Shown here: in pieces, positions 34,795 through 44,790 of the stretch
How the letters are laid out: each line of letters begins with the position of its first letter
How positions within the stretch are numbered: position 1 is the first letter of the stretch
Assembly (NCBI RefSeq): GCF_048564905.1
Contig: NC_133018.1
Span: 3,844,001-3,908,000 of the forward strand
DNA: 64,000 bases
From: Vicugna pacos
Taxonomy: Eukaryota; Chordata; Mammalia; Artiodactyla; Camelidae
Direction of reading: 5' to 3'
Notes under the pieces: generated by a model
Databases searched by the model: none
What the model was told of the DNA's origin: nothing
Seen by the model: the letters and a program-made list of their open reading frames with translations, nothing else
Position numbers and translations under genes: made by a program

Positions 34795-34890
34795 ATGATC
34801 GTGCCACTTAACGGTTTGACCCTGTTTACTCATGGGTAAAATAAGTTGTTCATAGTTATCTCGGTGTTTCATAGGGTGATTAAACAAGAC
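34795..34890. mobile_element. MIR fragment upstream of ZNF280A
   Basis: TTTACTCATGGGTAAAATAAG and TTTCATAGGGTGATTAAACAAG are MIR core text. It sits in the same place and orientation relative to the gene as the MIR before the ZNF280B coding exon (53240-53370), once the later SINE and Tigger insertions are discounted. Confidence 0.65.
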
Positions 34891-34900
34891 AATACTTTTG

Positions 34901-34993
34901 TCTTTTTTTTTTAAATAGAGGTACTGGCAATTGAACCCATGACCTCATGCATGCTAAGCACATACTCTACCACTGAGCTATACCCAGCCCCTA
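34901..34993 (-). mobile_element. Camelid tRNA-derived SINE, copy 4
   Basis: Reverse copy: AGAGGTACTGGCAATTGAAC, CTCATGCATGCTAAGCAC, CTCTACCACTGAGCTATACC. Inserted between the MIR and the Tigger upstream of ZNF280A. Confidence 0.9.
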
Positions 34994-35018
34994 ATAATTT
35001 TGTCTTTTGAAATAAATA

Positions 35019-35829
35019 CAATAGCTCCCCCCTTATCCACGGGGGATATGTTCCAAGACCCTCAGTGGACATCTGTAGCTGCGGATACTATCAAACCCTA
35101 TACACACATGTTTTTTCCTATGCAAACATACCTATAATACAGCTAAATGTATCAGGAAGATTAACAACAGTAACTAACAATAAAAGAGAACAATTATAAC
35201 AACATAATGTAATAAAAGTTATGTGAATGCAGTCTCTATCTCAAAAATCTTACTGTAGTGATTTAATATTTTTTCCATCTTAACTAAGCATTTGTGCACT
35301 GTGGCCATGACTTTTGCAGTTTGAGGTGTGACAGCAAAACCAGCATAGATTTCTTTTTCCTTCAATTTCACCAAGAGATGATTCGATCATACCATAGACA
35401 TGAGCAACCTCAGCATACAATCTTTTCTCTTTCCTTATCAAGCCAAGAACTTTTACATTTTCACTTAAAGTAGGCACTTGATGGATTCCCTTCGGCACAT
35501 CTGAAATGCCAGCATCACTCTGCTTGTGCCTTGGGGCCATTATTAAGTAAAATAATGGTGACTTGAACTCAAGCCCTGAGATATGTCAACAGTTGATCTG
35601 ACAACCGAGTGGCTAACTAATGAGTGGGATGTGGAGGGACTAAGGGAGGATTCCTATCCCAGGACGGGGCAGCACAGCACGAGATTTCATCATCCTACTC
35701 AGAATAGCATATGATTTAAAACTTAGGAGTTATTTAATTCTGGAATTTTCCATTTAATATTTTTGGTCAATAATCAAGAGCTAACAGAAACCACAGAAAG
35801 GGACACTGCAGACAAGGTGGGGATGACTG
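35019..35829 (-). mobile_element. TcMar-Tigger DNA transposon with transposase N-terminus remnant
   Basis: Left end CAATAGCTCCCCCCTTATCC and right end GGTGGGGATGACTG (reverse CAGTCATCCCCACC) are imperfect inverted ends, each flanked by TA, the mariner target. Left-end text GGGGGATATGTTCCAAGACC matches MER2-type Tigger. Inside, minus strand 35540-35280 keeps 86 codons resembling the Tigger/pogo transposase start (MAPRHKQSDAGISDVPKGIH, then TLSENVKVLGLIRKEKRLY and AEVAHVYGM), about 25 residues of helix-turn-helix included. Internally deleted, so not autonomous. Its right end lies about 94 bp before the ZNF280A ATG. Confidence 0.8.
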
Positions 35830-35858
35830 TACTGACCATGTCGTGTGGTTGCCTTTAG

Positions 35859-37581
35859 GTGGTAGCTGACCAAAAGAAAGCACTGGAAGAAGGGACCACT
35901 GGGAGCAAAAAGCAGTTGTAAGATGGCGCATCTCTTCCGGGGTGAGGAAACATATGCAGCAGAGGCACTGAAGGAGAAGATCAGAGACTCACGGCCCCGG
36001 GACGGGGACAGGGACGATGCTGAGGTGATCTTTGTTGGAATGGAGCATGTCAAGGACGATGCTGAAATCCTCTGTGTCCGAGTGATTTCCAGTTCAAAAC
36101 CGGTCATTTCTAACATTTTGAACAGAGTGACCAAAGACTCACATTCCAGAAGAAAGAAAGGCCATGTGGCGCAAGGTCCTGCTTGCACACTGCAGCCTGC
36201 AAATCGTGTGACCCTGACGTCAAAGGCAGTGGCCGTCTCTTCAGCTTCTCTATCTGAATGGGGAGAAATAGACAGTCATACTGGTTCTGAGCCTCTGTCT
36301 AAACCTGACTGTCACAACAGCTCACTGCCAGGCATGCTCCCTGAGTCTTCAGATTTGCTTTCTCCGTGGTCTCATTGTCTACATGGAGCTGCACACCCCA
36401 CAGGAGGCAAGTATGAAAGTCCTCGTGATTTAAAGCGACTTTCAGCTTCAGATGGAAATATAAACAGTGGGAATCCCAAAAGACTGAAACTTGGCGATGG
36501 ATTCCCAGGGGCACATTCCTCAGCTGCGGCCCTGCCAAGCCTCTCTCCCACAAAGAATATGAGTACGGCCTCAGAAGGTGTCCCAACCCCATCGAGCCAT
36601 GCGCAGGGTGGGCCATCATTTCCGTGGGCTCATGCAACTGACAAAGCGCATTTCAATCTTATAGATCCAGATGGAGCATGTAGCTTGGAAAAGCTGGAAA
36701 AAACAGACTTTTCAAGCCAATCAAGTCAAAACGAGACTGTGGATCCCAAGAAAGGAAGTCTGATCATGTTACTTGATGACTTTTACTACGGACAGCACAC
36801 CGGAGACGGGCAGCCAGAACAGAAGACTCACACGACCTTTAAATGCCCCAGCTGCTTGAAAGTTCTAAAAAATGTCAAGTTTATGACTCACATGAGGAAT
36901 CATCTGGAACTTGAGAAGCAGAGATGTGATGGCTGGGAAATCCACACCACCTGCCAGCACTGTCACCGCCAGTCTCCGACTCCCTTCCAGCTGCAGTGTC
37001 ACATTGAAAGTGTCCATACTGCCCAGGAGCCCTCCGTGGTCTGTAAAATTTGTGAATTGTCCTTCGAAACCGATCAGGTTCTCTTACAGCACATGAAGGA
37101 CAATCACAAGCCTGGCGAAATGCCCTACGAGTGTCCAGTTTGCAGTTACAGATCGTCAGCCTTTGCGGATGTGGAAGCACATTTCAGAACATGCCATGAA
37201 AACACTAAGAATTTGCTTTGTCTGTTTTGCCTCAAAATTTTCAAAGTGGTGACGTCCTACGTGAATCACAGTTGGAGGCACTGGAACAAGAGGGTCTATC
37301 GGTGTTCCAAGTGCCGGTTACAGTTTTTGACTTTCAAGGAGAAAACGGAGCACCAAACCAAGAATCACCAACCAGTTAAGAAGCCAGAGCAACTGGAAGG
37401 GTTGCCTCCTGAAACAGAAGTCGTGATCCGAACTTCAGTTCAACCAGGATCCAGAAGGGCAGCATCCATTGTCGTGAGCAACACTGACCCCCAACTGTCA
37501 CCTGCAAAAGCTGAAAAGGAGATGGCGACAAACAGGAGATATTCCAGACGCATTGCGGCCAGGGCTCTGGCTGAAAATTAA
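35859..37581 (+). CDS. ZNF280A: ZNF280A, C2H2 zinc-finger protein
   Basis: CDS 35923-37581, 552 aa in one exon (human about 542), presumed nuclear DNA-binding protein. The N-terminus has the ZNF280-family acidic/hydrophobic motif DDAEVIFVG (about 31-39) and a decayed second copy DDAEILCVR (45-53). SSKPVISNILNRVT follows. A low-complexity Ser/Pro middle leads to LDDFYYGQHTGDGQPEQKTH and six C2H2 fingers between residues 308 and 482 (for example FKCPSC, TTCQHC, VVCKIC, YECPVC, LLCLFC, YRCSKC). The C-terminus is basic (RRYSRRIAARALAEN). A CCTTTAG acceptor precedes 35859, matching that of the ZNF280B last exon, so a spliced 5' UTR is possible. The finger region is nearly identical in DNA to ZNF280B. 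Confidence 0.93.
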
Positions 37582-37871
37582 GTCCTATCTCCAGGAATTC
37601 TGAAAGGCTGAACTGAGGCTGGGCTAGCTGTATGCCCTGGCTCAGAGATGCCAGCAAGTGATGTCCCCCCGTTGGGCTTTACAGTGACTGGGATTCTACC
37701 TTCGCCATCACTCTACTGTCATGTACAAGTCCCCATGCTCTTTCCTAGTCACCTTGTCCTCCCCAAAGTAACCACTGCTCTGACCACCAGAGATTAGTTC
37801 TTCCTGTTTCTGAGATTTAAGTAAATGGAATAACACAGTAGATTTTTTTTTTTGGTCTTTGTTTTCCTTTA

Positions 37872-37877
37872 AATAAA
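37872..37877 (+). terminator. ZNF280A: Candidate ZNF280A polyadenylation signal
   Basis: AATAAA about 290 bp past the ZNF280A stop, followed by TTGTTGTGTGTGGCTGT, a GT-rich downstream element. Best nearby candidate. Confidence 0.55.
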
Positions 37878-38303
37878 TAAGATACATTCTTGTTGTGTGT
37901 GGCTGTAGCACATTTTTTTCATACTTGGGTAAAATTTTCTTGAATGAATATGACACAGTTTTATATACCAATTTTACCACTCCTGGACTTTGAGGCTTAT
38001 AATTCTGCCATTTTGAATAACGCTGCTCTGAGCTTCTGCGTGTCTTTTGGTAGACAAATGTGGGAATTCCTCTGGGGTATCTGCATCTGCATCTCTATAT
38101 CTAGACACTGATCTAGATACAGCTAGATTCTCGATCTATATATATAGGTATGAGAAGTTCTGAAATAGCATAGACTTAGTTTTTTAGTGTAGATACTGCC
38201 AAACACTTTTTTCAAAGTGATTAAAACAATTTGTATTTCCACCAACAATATTAGGATTTCCATGTTTACAGATCCAACACTTGGTACAGTCAGTCTTGCA
38301 TTA

Positions 38304-38966
38304 TGTAACCGAGGAGGACCCTGCAGGATCTTCCCAGGGACAGATGACCCCCCCATTCCCTGTGTCCCCTGCCTCTTGTTTATAGAAAAGCTTTAGCTTC
38401 CTAGGCCTTCCCTGAGTTCCAAAGAGCAAATTTAATCAGAGGAGAAAATGCAGACGCAAAAGAAAACAGTCAAGCAAGACAAAACAATAATAGTTTATCT
38501 GTAAAACAAAGTCAAGAACCTTTAGTTCCCCCTCAAGGGCTAGAGACACCATCCTGAGCCATATCCTTGAGTTGTTTTGCAGATGCTAAAACCCCCACCA
38601 GGTGGAAGAAGTTAACTGCATGCTGAGCACCAGCATGTAGACCCCAGACTGGTTGGAACCAGAAGGTTGATGATGTTGCCTCCTGGAATACAACCTGATT
38701 ATCTCACCACCAACCAATCATAAGAATTGTGCATGAGCTGATTACATACCCTGCAACCCTCTCCCCAACATTGTCTTTAAAAACCCTTTTCTGAAATCCA
38801 TCAGGGGAGTTCAAGTCTTTTGGGCACAAAGTGCCTGTTCTCCCTCCTTGGTCTTGTTTTGGACACCTTGCAAGAAACTCTACTTTCCTTCACCACAACA
38901 TGGTGTCAGTGGATTGGCTTTACTACGTGTGCGTGGGCTAGCGGACCCAAGTTTGGTTCAGTAACA
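38304..38966 (+). mobile_element. Solo LTR, class I (ERV1-like)
   Basis: 663 bp beginning TGT and ending ACA, flanked on both sides by the 4-bp direct repeat ATTA (38300-38303 and 38967-38970). Contains a CTTTAAAAACCC-like promoter/poly-A region and an end of the GGACCCAAGTTTGGTTCAG type. A solo LTR left after recombination between the ends of a provirus; no internal genes remain. The intact target repeat suggests moderate age, younger than the host L1. Confidence 0.7.
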
Positions 38967-39607
38967 ATTAGTACCATTCTGTTAAAGTTGTAGTGGAGTC
39001 ACATTCTAGGTTCATTTGCATTTCCCTGATGAATAATGATTTTGATAAATTTTTTTCATATGCTTATTGGCCACTCAAATATTATCATCTTTTATTAAGT
39101 GCCTATTCAAATCTTGCCTCCCTTCCCCTTAAAAACTAGACTCTGTCAACTGGGAATGGCATAAGGAAACTGCTGAGGCACTGAAAATGTCCCATATCTT
39201 GACCTGGATTGTGGTTTCATGGGTGCATATATGTATATCAAGATTGGTGCTTCATTTAATAAGTTGTCTGCTGAGGACATATTCCTCCTAGGTATTCTTC
39301 TAGAAGTTCGACTGTTTAGCCTTTCACATTTAGATCTGATCTATCTCAAATTTATTGTTTTATTTATGATGTGATAAATCAAGGTATCAAAGTTAACTTT
39401 TTCAGATGAATATTCAAATCAACCAGTGCCATTTACTAAAAAGAACACTATATATAGGGTTATACAGTGGAACTGTACTGTGGAGGAAACTATAAACGAT
39501 AGACGACTGTCTACGTACTTTTGGACTCCATTCCATTCCAGTTCTCTAGCCTTCTGCTAATGCCACAATTATTACAGCTCTTAATTATTGTGGCTCTGCC
39601 TGAGTTG

Positions 39608-40049
39608 TGTGATGGTTAATTTTATCAGCTTGATTGGGGTAAGGGATGCTCAGAGCTAGTGAAACATTATTTCTGGGTGTGTCTGTGAGGGTGTTTTCAG
39701 AAGAGATTAGCATTAGAATCAGTACACTGAGTAAACGAGATAAACCCAATCCCCAGTCTGTTGAGAGCCCTAAGAGAACACACGGAAAGGAAAAGCAAGT
39801 TTTCTCTCTCTTTTTCTGAGATGGGACATTCATTTCCCTTTCCTTAGATGTCAGAGTTCCTGGTTCTTGGGCCTTTTGACTTGGACTGAATTATATCACT
39901 GGTTTTCTTGGTTTTGCAGCCTGGAGAGGGCAGATTGTGGGACATCTCAGCCTCCATAACCCTTTAAGTCAATTCCTGAAACAAACCTCCTCGTGTTTTC
40001 CCTCTGTATCCTATTAGTTCTGTTTCTCTGGAGAATCCTGACTAATACA
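39608..40049 (+). mobile_element. Solo LTR, ERVL-type (MLT2-like)
   Basis: About 440 bp starting TGTGATGGTTAATTTTATC and ending CTGGAGAATCCTGACTAATACA, with the family text TGGGTGTGTCTGTGAGGGTG and CAGCCTCCATAACC. Matches old mammalian ERVL LTRs. Fossil only; no internal region. Inserted in L1. Confidence 0.75.
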
Positions 40050-40164
40050 GCCATCTGGGAGCTTAAGTTCTCCAGCTTTGGTGTTCAAAATCGTCTTGGC
40101 TACTCAAGGTTTTTTGTTACAGTGTTTATAATGGACATTCTGTCTTGTTCTCAAGCTCATGTAC

Positions 40165-40600
40165 AACAGTTCATCAATTGTGATGTTGGCTGTAGGGCTT
40201 TTTGTAACTACCCACTGATCGCAGGAAAACTGAGCTACAAATCAATAACAGAAAGATAAGTAAGAAAAAAACCCCCAAAGTTTGAAATGAAGCAGTATAA
40301 TTCTAAACAGGGCTGGGACTGGAGGAAGGATTACCAGGAGCCCAAGATGCCAAAGTGCCAACCTTGCATTTTCACAAGCTTCTTTAATGCTGTGGTCTAG
40401 GCTCATCCTAGTTCTGGGTCTGGTTCTAAATAACTTGTAGCTCCTATGAGAAATCACTATGGGAAAAAAAATTTAGAATTGAATGGTAATTGAAAACAGC
40501 AACATTTATGAGACAGCGAAAGTTGTCCTTAGAAGAAATTCATATGTTTAAGTGCATTATGTTTGAAAAGAAGAAAGGATGGAAGGACAATGATCTAAGT
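40165..40600. other. Unassigned AT-rich spacer
   Basis: No gene or repeat family recognised. Confidence 0.35.
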
Positions 40601-40601
40601 C

Positions 40602-40762
40602 AGTGCTTTCCAAGGAAGTTTCTGCAGTGATGGAAATGTTCCATATCTGCTCTGTCCAGTATGCCACATGTGTCTACAGAGCTGTTGAAATGTAACTAGT
40701 AGGACTGAGGCACTAATTTTTTAATTTTATCTAATTCCTTTGATTTAAAATTAAAATTTAAA
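40602..40762 (+). mobile_element. hAT-Charlie MER3-type element
   Basis: CAGTGCTTTCCAAGGAAGTT, GTGATGGAAATGTTCCATAT, CTGCTCTGTCCAGTATGCC and the AT-rich TTTAATTTTATCTAATTCC body. Standard short hAT relic, lacking a recognisable right end. Confidence 0.7.
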
Positions 40763-40764
40763 GC

Positions 40765-41418
40765 AAGAAGAAACAGATCTTCTTTATAAATGAATTCCAA
40801 CTAATTCGTGTTCTCAATAACTTGTGTATCTCAGATACTAACCCCTTCAATGAGGTTCTATGCCCCTCCCTAAGTGTAGGCTGGGATTGGTGACTTTTTC
40901 CCCAAGGATAGAATATGGCAGGGGGAGAAAAGTAACTTTGTAGCAGAGAAACTGAGTCACAATGATAGTACATATCCCGGATGGGAAGTGGGAATATGAG
41001 AAAGATACATTACCTCTGCAGTTTAGTTTAAAAACCTATAAACCCCAGTGTAATGGGAAGAATCACATCAAACTCAAATTGAGGGTCTTTCTGCAAACTA
41101 TCTGACCTTTAAGGACTTCTGAAAATTGTCAAAAGTCATGAGAAATAAGGAAAGTTGAAGGCACTGCCGCAGACTGGAGTAAGCTAAGGAGACGCTATGA
41201 CTAAATGCAATTCGGTACCCTTTATGGGAATCTGGAACAGAAAAAGTACATTTGTGGGAAAACTAGTGAAATTTGAATAAAGCCTGGAGTTTAGTTAATG
41301 GCAACTTACTGAAAGATACTGGAGTAACTGCGAGGCCTAAACGAGGTTATTTCACATACATACATGTTAGACATTGCACATATTTTCTCTACATTATACC
41401 CTCTCCATTTTGATTATG
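40765..41418. other. Unassigned AT-rich spacer
   Basis: No gene or named repeat recognised, though plus-strand L1 follows at once. Confidence 0.35.
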
Positions 41419-41419
41419 G

Positions 41420-41935
41420 TATATTTCACTGGACAGAAGTCTTCAAATGCAAAGGATCAATAATAGTTAGACTGTGTGATCTGACCATAATGCAACAAAA
41501 TGAGAAATTGATAAAGAAACAACTTTAAAAATCCCATAGATCTGGAAAATAAATACCATGTTAATATATAATCCTTGTTTTAAGAAGAGAATCACTAGGG
41601 AAATTAGGATATACTTGGAATTGAATGATAATGAACATTATTATGCAAAAATTGTGGGACACAGTTAAATTGGTACTTTAGTAAATCAAGGTAAATTTAT
41701 AGCATTAGACACCAGAGAAATAAAAGTTACAAGTAAGTGTTCTAGGCATTTATCTAAAAAAGTTGTAAAGAAGAACAACAGAACAAACCTATAGAGATAA
41801 GAAGGAAGAAAATCAAGAATGGAAAATTAATATACTATAAATGAAAACAGCATTATAAATTAACAAAACCAAAACCGATTAAAAAAAAACGATTACTAAC
41901 AGACTTTCAACAGAACAAGGCACTTAAAAAAGTTT
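41420..41935 (+). mobile_element. Old L1 ORF2 fragment
   Basis: Plus-strand L1: CTGACCATAATGCAACAAAA, AGAATCACTAGGGAAATTAG, AAATTTATAGCATTAGACAC, GAAGGAAGAAAATCAAGAAT. This matches the central part of ORF2 in order. Opposite in direction to the L1 at 37.9-40.2 kb. Confidence 0.7.
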
Positions 41936-41938
41936 CTG

Positions 41939-42197
41939 TAAAAGGCCAGATATAAGTACCTTATTAGGCTTAGCGAAAAAGATCTCTGGCCATTGATCAA
42001 CTCTGCAGCCACAGACAATAACTAAAGGAACAGGCACGTCTCTGTTCTAATAAAATTTTATTTAAGGACTCTGAAAACTGGATTTCGTATAATTTTCACA
42101 TCACAAAATAATAATTCTCCTTGTGTTTTTTTCCCCAGTCATTAAAAAATGTAAAGCTAATGTTTAGCTCGTTTCATGCTGTACAAGAACACGTGGC

Positions 42198-42198
<1 letters not shown>
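41939..42198 (+). mobile_element. hAT-Charlie non-autonomous element
   Basis: GTAAAAGGCCAGATATAAGT, ATCAACTCTGCAGCCACAGA, GTTCTAATAAAATTTTATTT. Same family as at 32.93 kb. Confidence 0.65.

Positions 42199-42240
<42 letters not shown>
42199..42240. repeat. (CA)n microsatellite
   Basis: About 42 bp of pure CA, bracketed by two copies of GAACACGTGGC (before and after), a small direct duplication around the repeat. Confidence 0.95.
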
Positions 42241-42242
<2 letters not shown>

Positions 42243-42499
42243 ACACGTGGCGGGCTGGACTGGATTGACCCCAAATGCAAATCCAAGAGGAAGGGCTTCA
42301 AGACCCAGTTGTGGGGTCAGGTTCCTTAAGCAAGCGGCAGGCAGCAGCTAGTGCTTTTAAGGGAAAGGGACTTCACCTGAGGGTTCTGAGAGCTGGACTG
42401 CAGGTGGGCAAACTCCTGATGGGCTGGGAGCCCGCCCTCAGCCCTGAACCGGGCCAGCTGAGAAACCTTGACAGCCCAAGACCCTTGAGACTCCGGTAG

Positions 42500-43330
42500 T
42501 TCATCAGTCTGACTCCACCCCCAGCGGTTGCCACCAGGGGCGTCAGTGCGCGCATGCGCCCAAACCGGCCTCGCGGCCAATCGGATCGCAGCGCCCGACC
42601 TCGCGCCCGCACCTGGCAGCCAATCACAGGTGGCAGCGGGCGCGCGGGCGGGGGCGTCGGCGGCGTCGGCGGCGCCCGGGGCCTGAGGAGGCGTCGTCGC
42701 CTCGGGCTTCGCCGGGGGAGCGCCTCGGGGCCGGTAGCGGCGCCGGCCGCTCCCTCACCGCTGCTGACGGGAACCGGTAAGGACGTGGGCGTGGAGCGGC
42801 CGGGTCGGCCCCCGAGGGGAGAGGTGCGGGCTTCGCGGGTCCCCACACCGCGCCCGGCCTAGCAGCGCCGGGGCGGCCTGTCCAGGGCGGCGGGCCCTCA
42901 GGAGGGAACGTGGAGTCCGCGGCCCGCGGATCCTGAGACCCTTTCATGTCTTCCCTCCCCGAATGTGGGCTGGCGCCGCTCCCCATCAGCCTCCCTCCCT
43001 CAGGTGTGGGAGGAGCTGGCCTCAGACAAGGCCCCGTCGGGCCTTGCGGCCCCGCCGAGGCCTCTGGAGTGTCGCTTAATACATTAAAACAACAGAGACA
43101 AGAACTCACAGCAGTTTTGTGACCCGAGCCCGGCCCAATTCTGGAATCCGTAGGCCCCGGAGCTGTGAGGCGGTCGCAGCACTTAAAAATCGGTTTACTG
43201 GCCCCTCTCCCTCGCCACTGCGCCGTCTGTTTTCCTGGTTCCTGTGCGTCTTCCCCCGCCCACCCCGACCGAGCCCCCCAGGCGCGCGGTGTCCGGGCTC
43301 TGGGTGTGGGCAGTGAGCATAGGGGGTGGT
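42500..43330 (+). promoter_or_regulatory. ZNF280B: CpG-island promoter of ZNF280B
   Basis: The most CpG-dense block of the window. It holds a perfect NRF1 palindrome GCGCATGCGC (42550-42559), CCAAT boxes at 42577-42581 and 42620-42624, and a near-CTCF core CCACCAGGGGCG just before them. No TATA. This fits a housekeeping-type promoter. The long frames on both strands here are GC artefacts. Confidence 0.8.
42650..42776 (+). other. ZNF280B: Inferred ZNF280B 5' UTR exon 1
   Basis: Downstream of the CCAAT boxes the sequence runs into GACGGGAACCG|GTAAGGACG, a strong donor at 42777. The exon start is a guess from the promoter elements; the end is supported by the donor. Confidence 0.5.
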
Positions 43331-43527
43331 TATTTACTGAGAGAGGGAAGGTTGGAGGAACAGGTTTTGGGGAGAGGAATCCAAGGAGGCTTCATAGCTT
43401 GAAGTCTACTCTGGTCGAGCGTGCGATGCTTGATAAACATCCCGGTGGCGGAATAGGTAGGCGGCGGGGTATAAAATATTCCCGGGACGCGTGACTCACC
43501 TGCTCCTCCTCTCTGGTTGTCCCTAAG

Positions 43528-43586
43528 GTGTGGCCTGCTGCCTGGAAAGTGTCAGGTGCTCAGAAGTTCTCCAGCGCGCGCCTGAG
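43528..43586 (+). other. ZNF280B: Inferred ZNF280B 5' UTR exon 2
   Basis: Preceded by CTCTGGTTGTCCCTAAG and ending GCGCGCCTGAG|GTAAGGCG, giving a 59-bp exon with good splice signals and no ATG. Predicted from signals only; it may be optional. Confidence 0.4.
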
Positions 43587-43589
43587 GTA

Positions 43590-44020
43590 AGGCGAGAGCC
43601 GTCTTTATAATAAGGACCAACGTTGTGTCTTTTGTCCCTTCGGTTTTTCTCTTGTGCTCTCCTGGGCCAAGACCTGGCTGTTAAGACAGTGTTCTCCCGA
43701 GTGGGTATGATGAATTCAGGCCAGCCATGGATTTATAATTCTGGAGCCTTCTAAACTGCGTCCTTAAAAAGGGGGGAGGGGGGAATGGTGGTGGTATTTT
43801 TTCACCCACTGTCTTGAAAGGAAAAAAAAAGTAAGAGCGTAAGAGTGCCTTAGATTTTAAGCTGTGCAAAGGTGACTTTTTACCCGGTTGTGCAGCTAAA
43901 AGGGATTGATAGACACATCTTAACTTTTCACCTAATGTATTAAAATAATACGGTGGTTCACTTAGGGTAGGTGTGTTTTGGTTAAACGTGATTACGTGGG
44001 ATTAGTTTGTTCTGTTCTGT
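43590..44020. other. ZNF280B intron, unassigned
   Basis: No element recognised. Confidence 0.4.
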
Positions 44021-44022
44021 TC

Positions 44023-44106
44023 TTCTAAATGGAGGTACTGGGGATTGAACCCAGGATCTGGTGCTTGCTAAGCAGGTGCTCCATCACTGTGCTGTACCCT
44101 GACCCA
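44023..44106 (-). mobile_element. Camelid tRNA-derived SINE, copy 5
   Basis: Reverse copy: GGAGGTACTGGGGATTGAAC, GTGCTTGCTAAGCAGGTGC, ATCACTGTGCTGTACC. More diverged in the A-box region than the other copies. Confidence 0.85.
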
Positions 44107-44259
44107 GTTTGTTCATTTCTTTACCCTTTTCCTTAAGAGCCTTATTTCATGAAGTAATTGAATGTGACTGGATAGGGGAGGCCATCTGAATTCATTTCAT
44201 GCTAGTAGGCACGATTGTGGGTAGCTCTGTGCCCAGCAACTTTTGATCGCAGCTCATAG

Positions 44260-44790
44260 CATAGTTACTTATCTGTTACTGTGTAACACGGCGTCTCAAA
44301 ACTTCATAGCTTGAAAAAAACAAATGTTTATTATCTCGTGGTCTAGAATCCAGGAGTGGCTTAGCCGGGTGGTTTTGCCTCAGGGCCTCTCCTGAGGCTG
44401 TAGTCAGGCTTTTCGCCTGGATCCTCAGTCTCTGAAGACTTGACTTTAGTTGGATGATCAGTATCTAAACTCACTCCCTTGTCTCTTACTAAGGGGCCTC
44501 AGTTTCTCACTCTGTGGGCCTCTCCATGGGGCTGCTCATGTCATGGCAGCTGGCTCCCCCTACCCCTGTCACCCCTAAGCGAGTCATTCTGGGGAGAACC
44601 TGCACCCAAGATGAAGTGCAGAGTGTTCTTCAGAAGTTACATACCATCACTTGTGCTGTGGTCAGCAGAAGTGGTCAGTTGTGATAGTGCTGGGGAGGGA
44701 ACACAGAAGAGTGTGAGTACCAGGAGGCGGGATTCTTTTGGGGACATCTTGGAGGCTGGCTACCATACCCATGTGTCCACCATTCCACCC
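44260..44790 (+). mobile_element. Old interspersed repeat, family unresolved
   Basis: TTACTGTGTAACACGGCG, TTATTATCTCGTGGTCTAG, GGCCTCTCCATGGGGCTGCT, TACCAGGAGGCGGGATTC and CATCTTGGAGGCTGGCTACC are a familiar mammal-wide repeat. A relative lies at 59.5 kb. I do not recall its family with certainty (LTR-type or DNA-type). Confidence 0.55.

Larger units (their letters stand above)
37890..40160 (-). mobile_element. Old L1 relic split by two LTR insertions
   Basis: Minus-strand L1 ORF2 text occurs in pieces: 37920-38300 (AATTTGTATTTCCACCAACA), 38970-39600 (TTTGCATTTCCCTGATGAAT, ATTATTGTGGCTCTG) and 40050-40160 (AAAATCGTCTTGGCTACTC). The pieces are in L1 order, so one L1 (or two adjoining) was interrupted by the solo LTRs at 38.3 and 39.6 kb. 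Confidence 0.65.

Noticed and set aside
35280-35540. Possible host gene of 86 codons (MAPRHKQSDAGISDVPKGIH start)
   Set aside because: It matches the start of Tigger/pogo transposases and lies inside an element with TA-flanked inverted ends, so it is a transposon remnant.
42373-43109. Overlapping 157-, 161- and 102-codon frames in the ZNF280B CpG island
   Set aside because: Frames on both strands of a GC-rich island lack stops by composition. Arg/Pro/Gly-rich with no recognisable domain.
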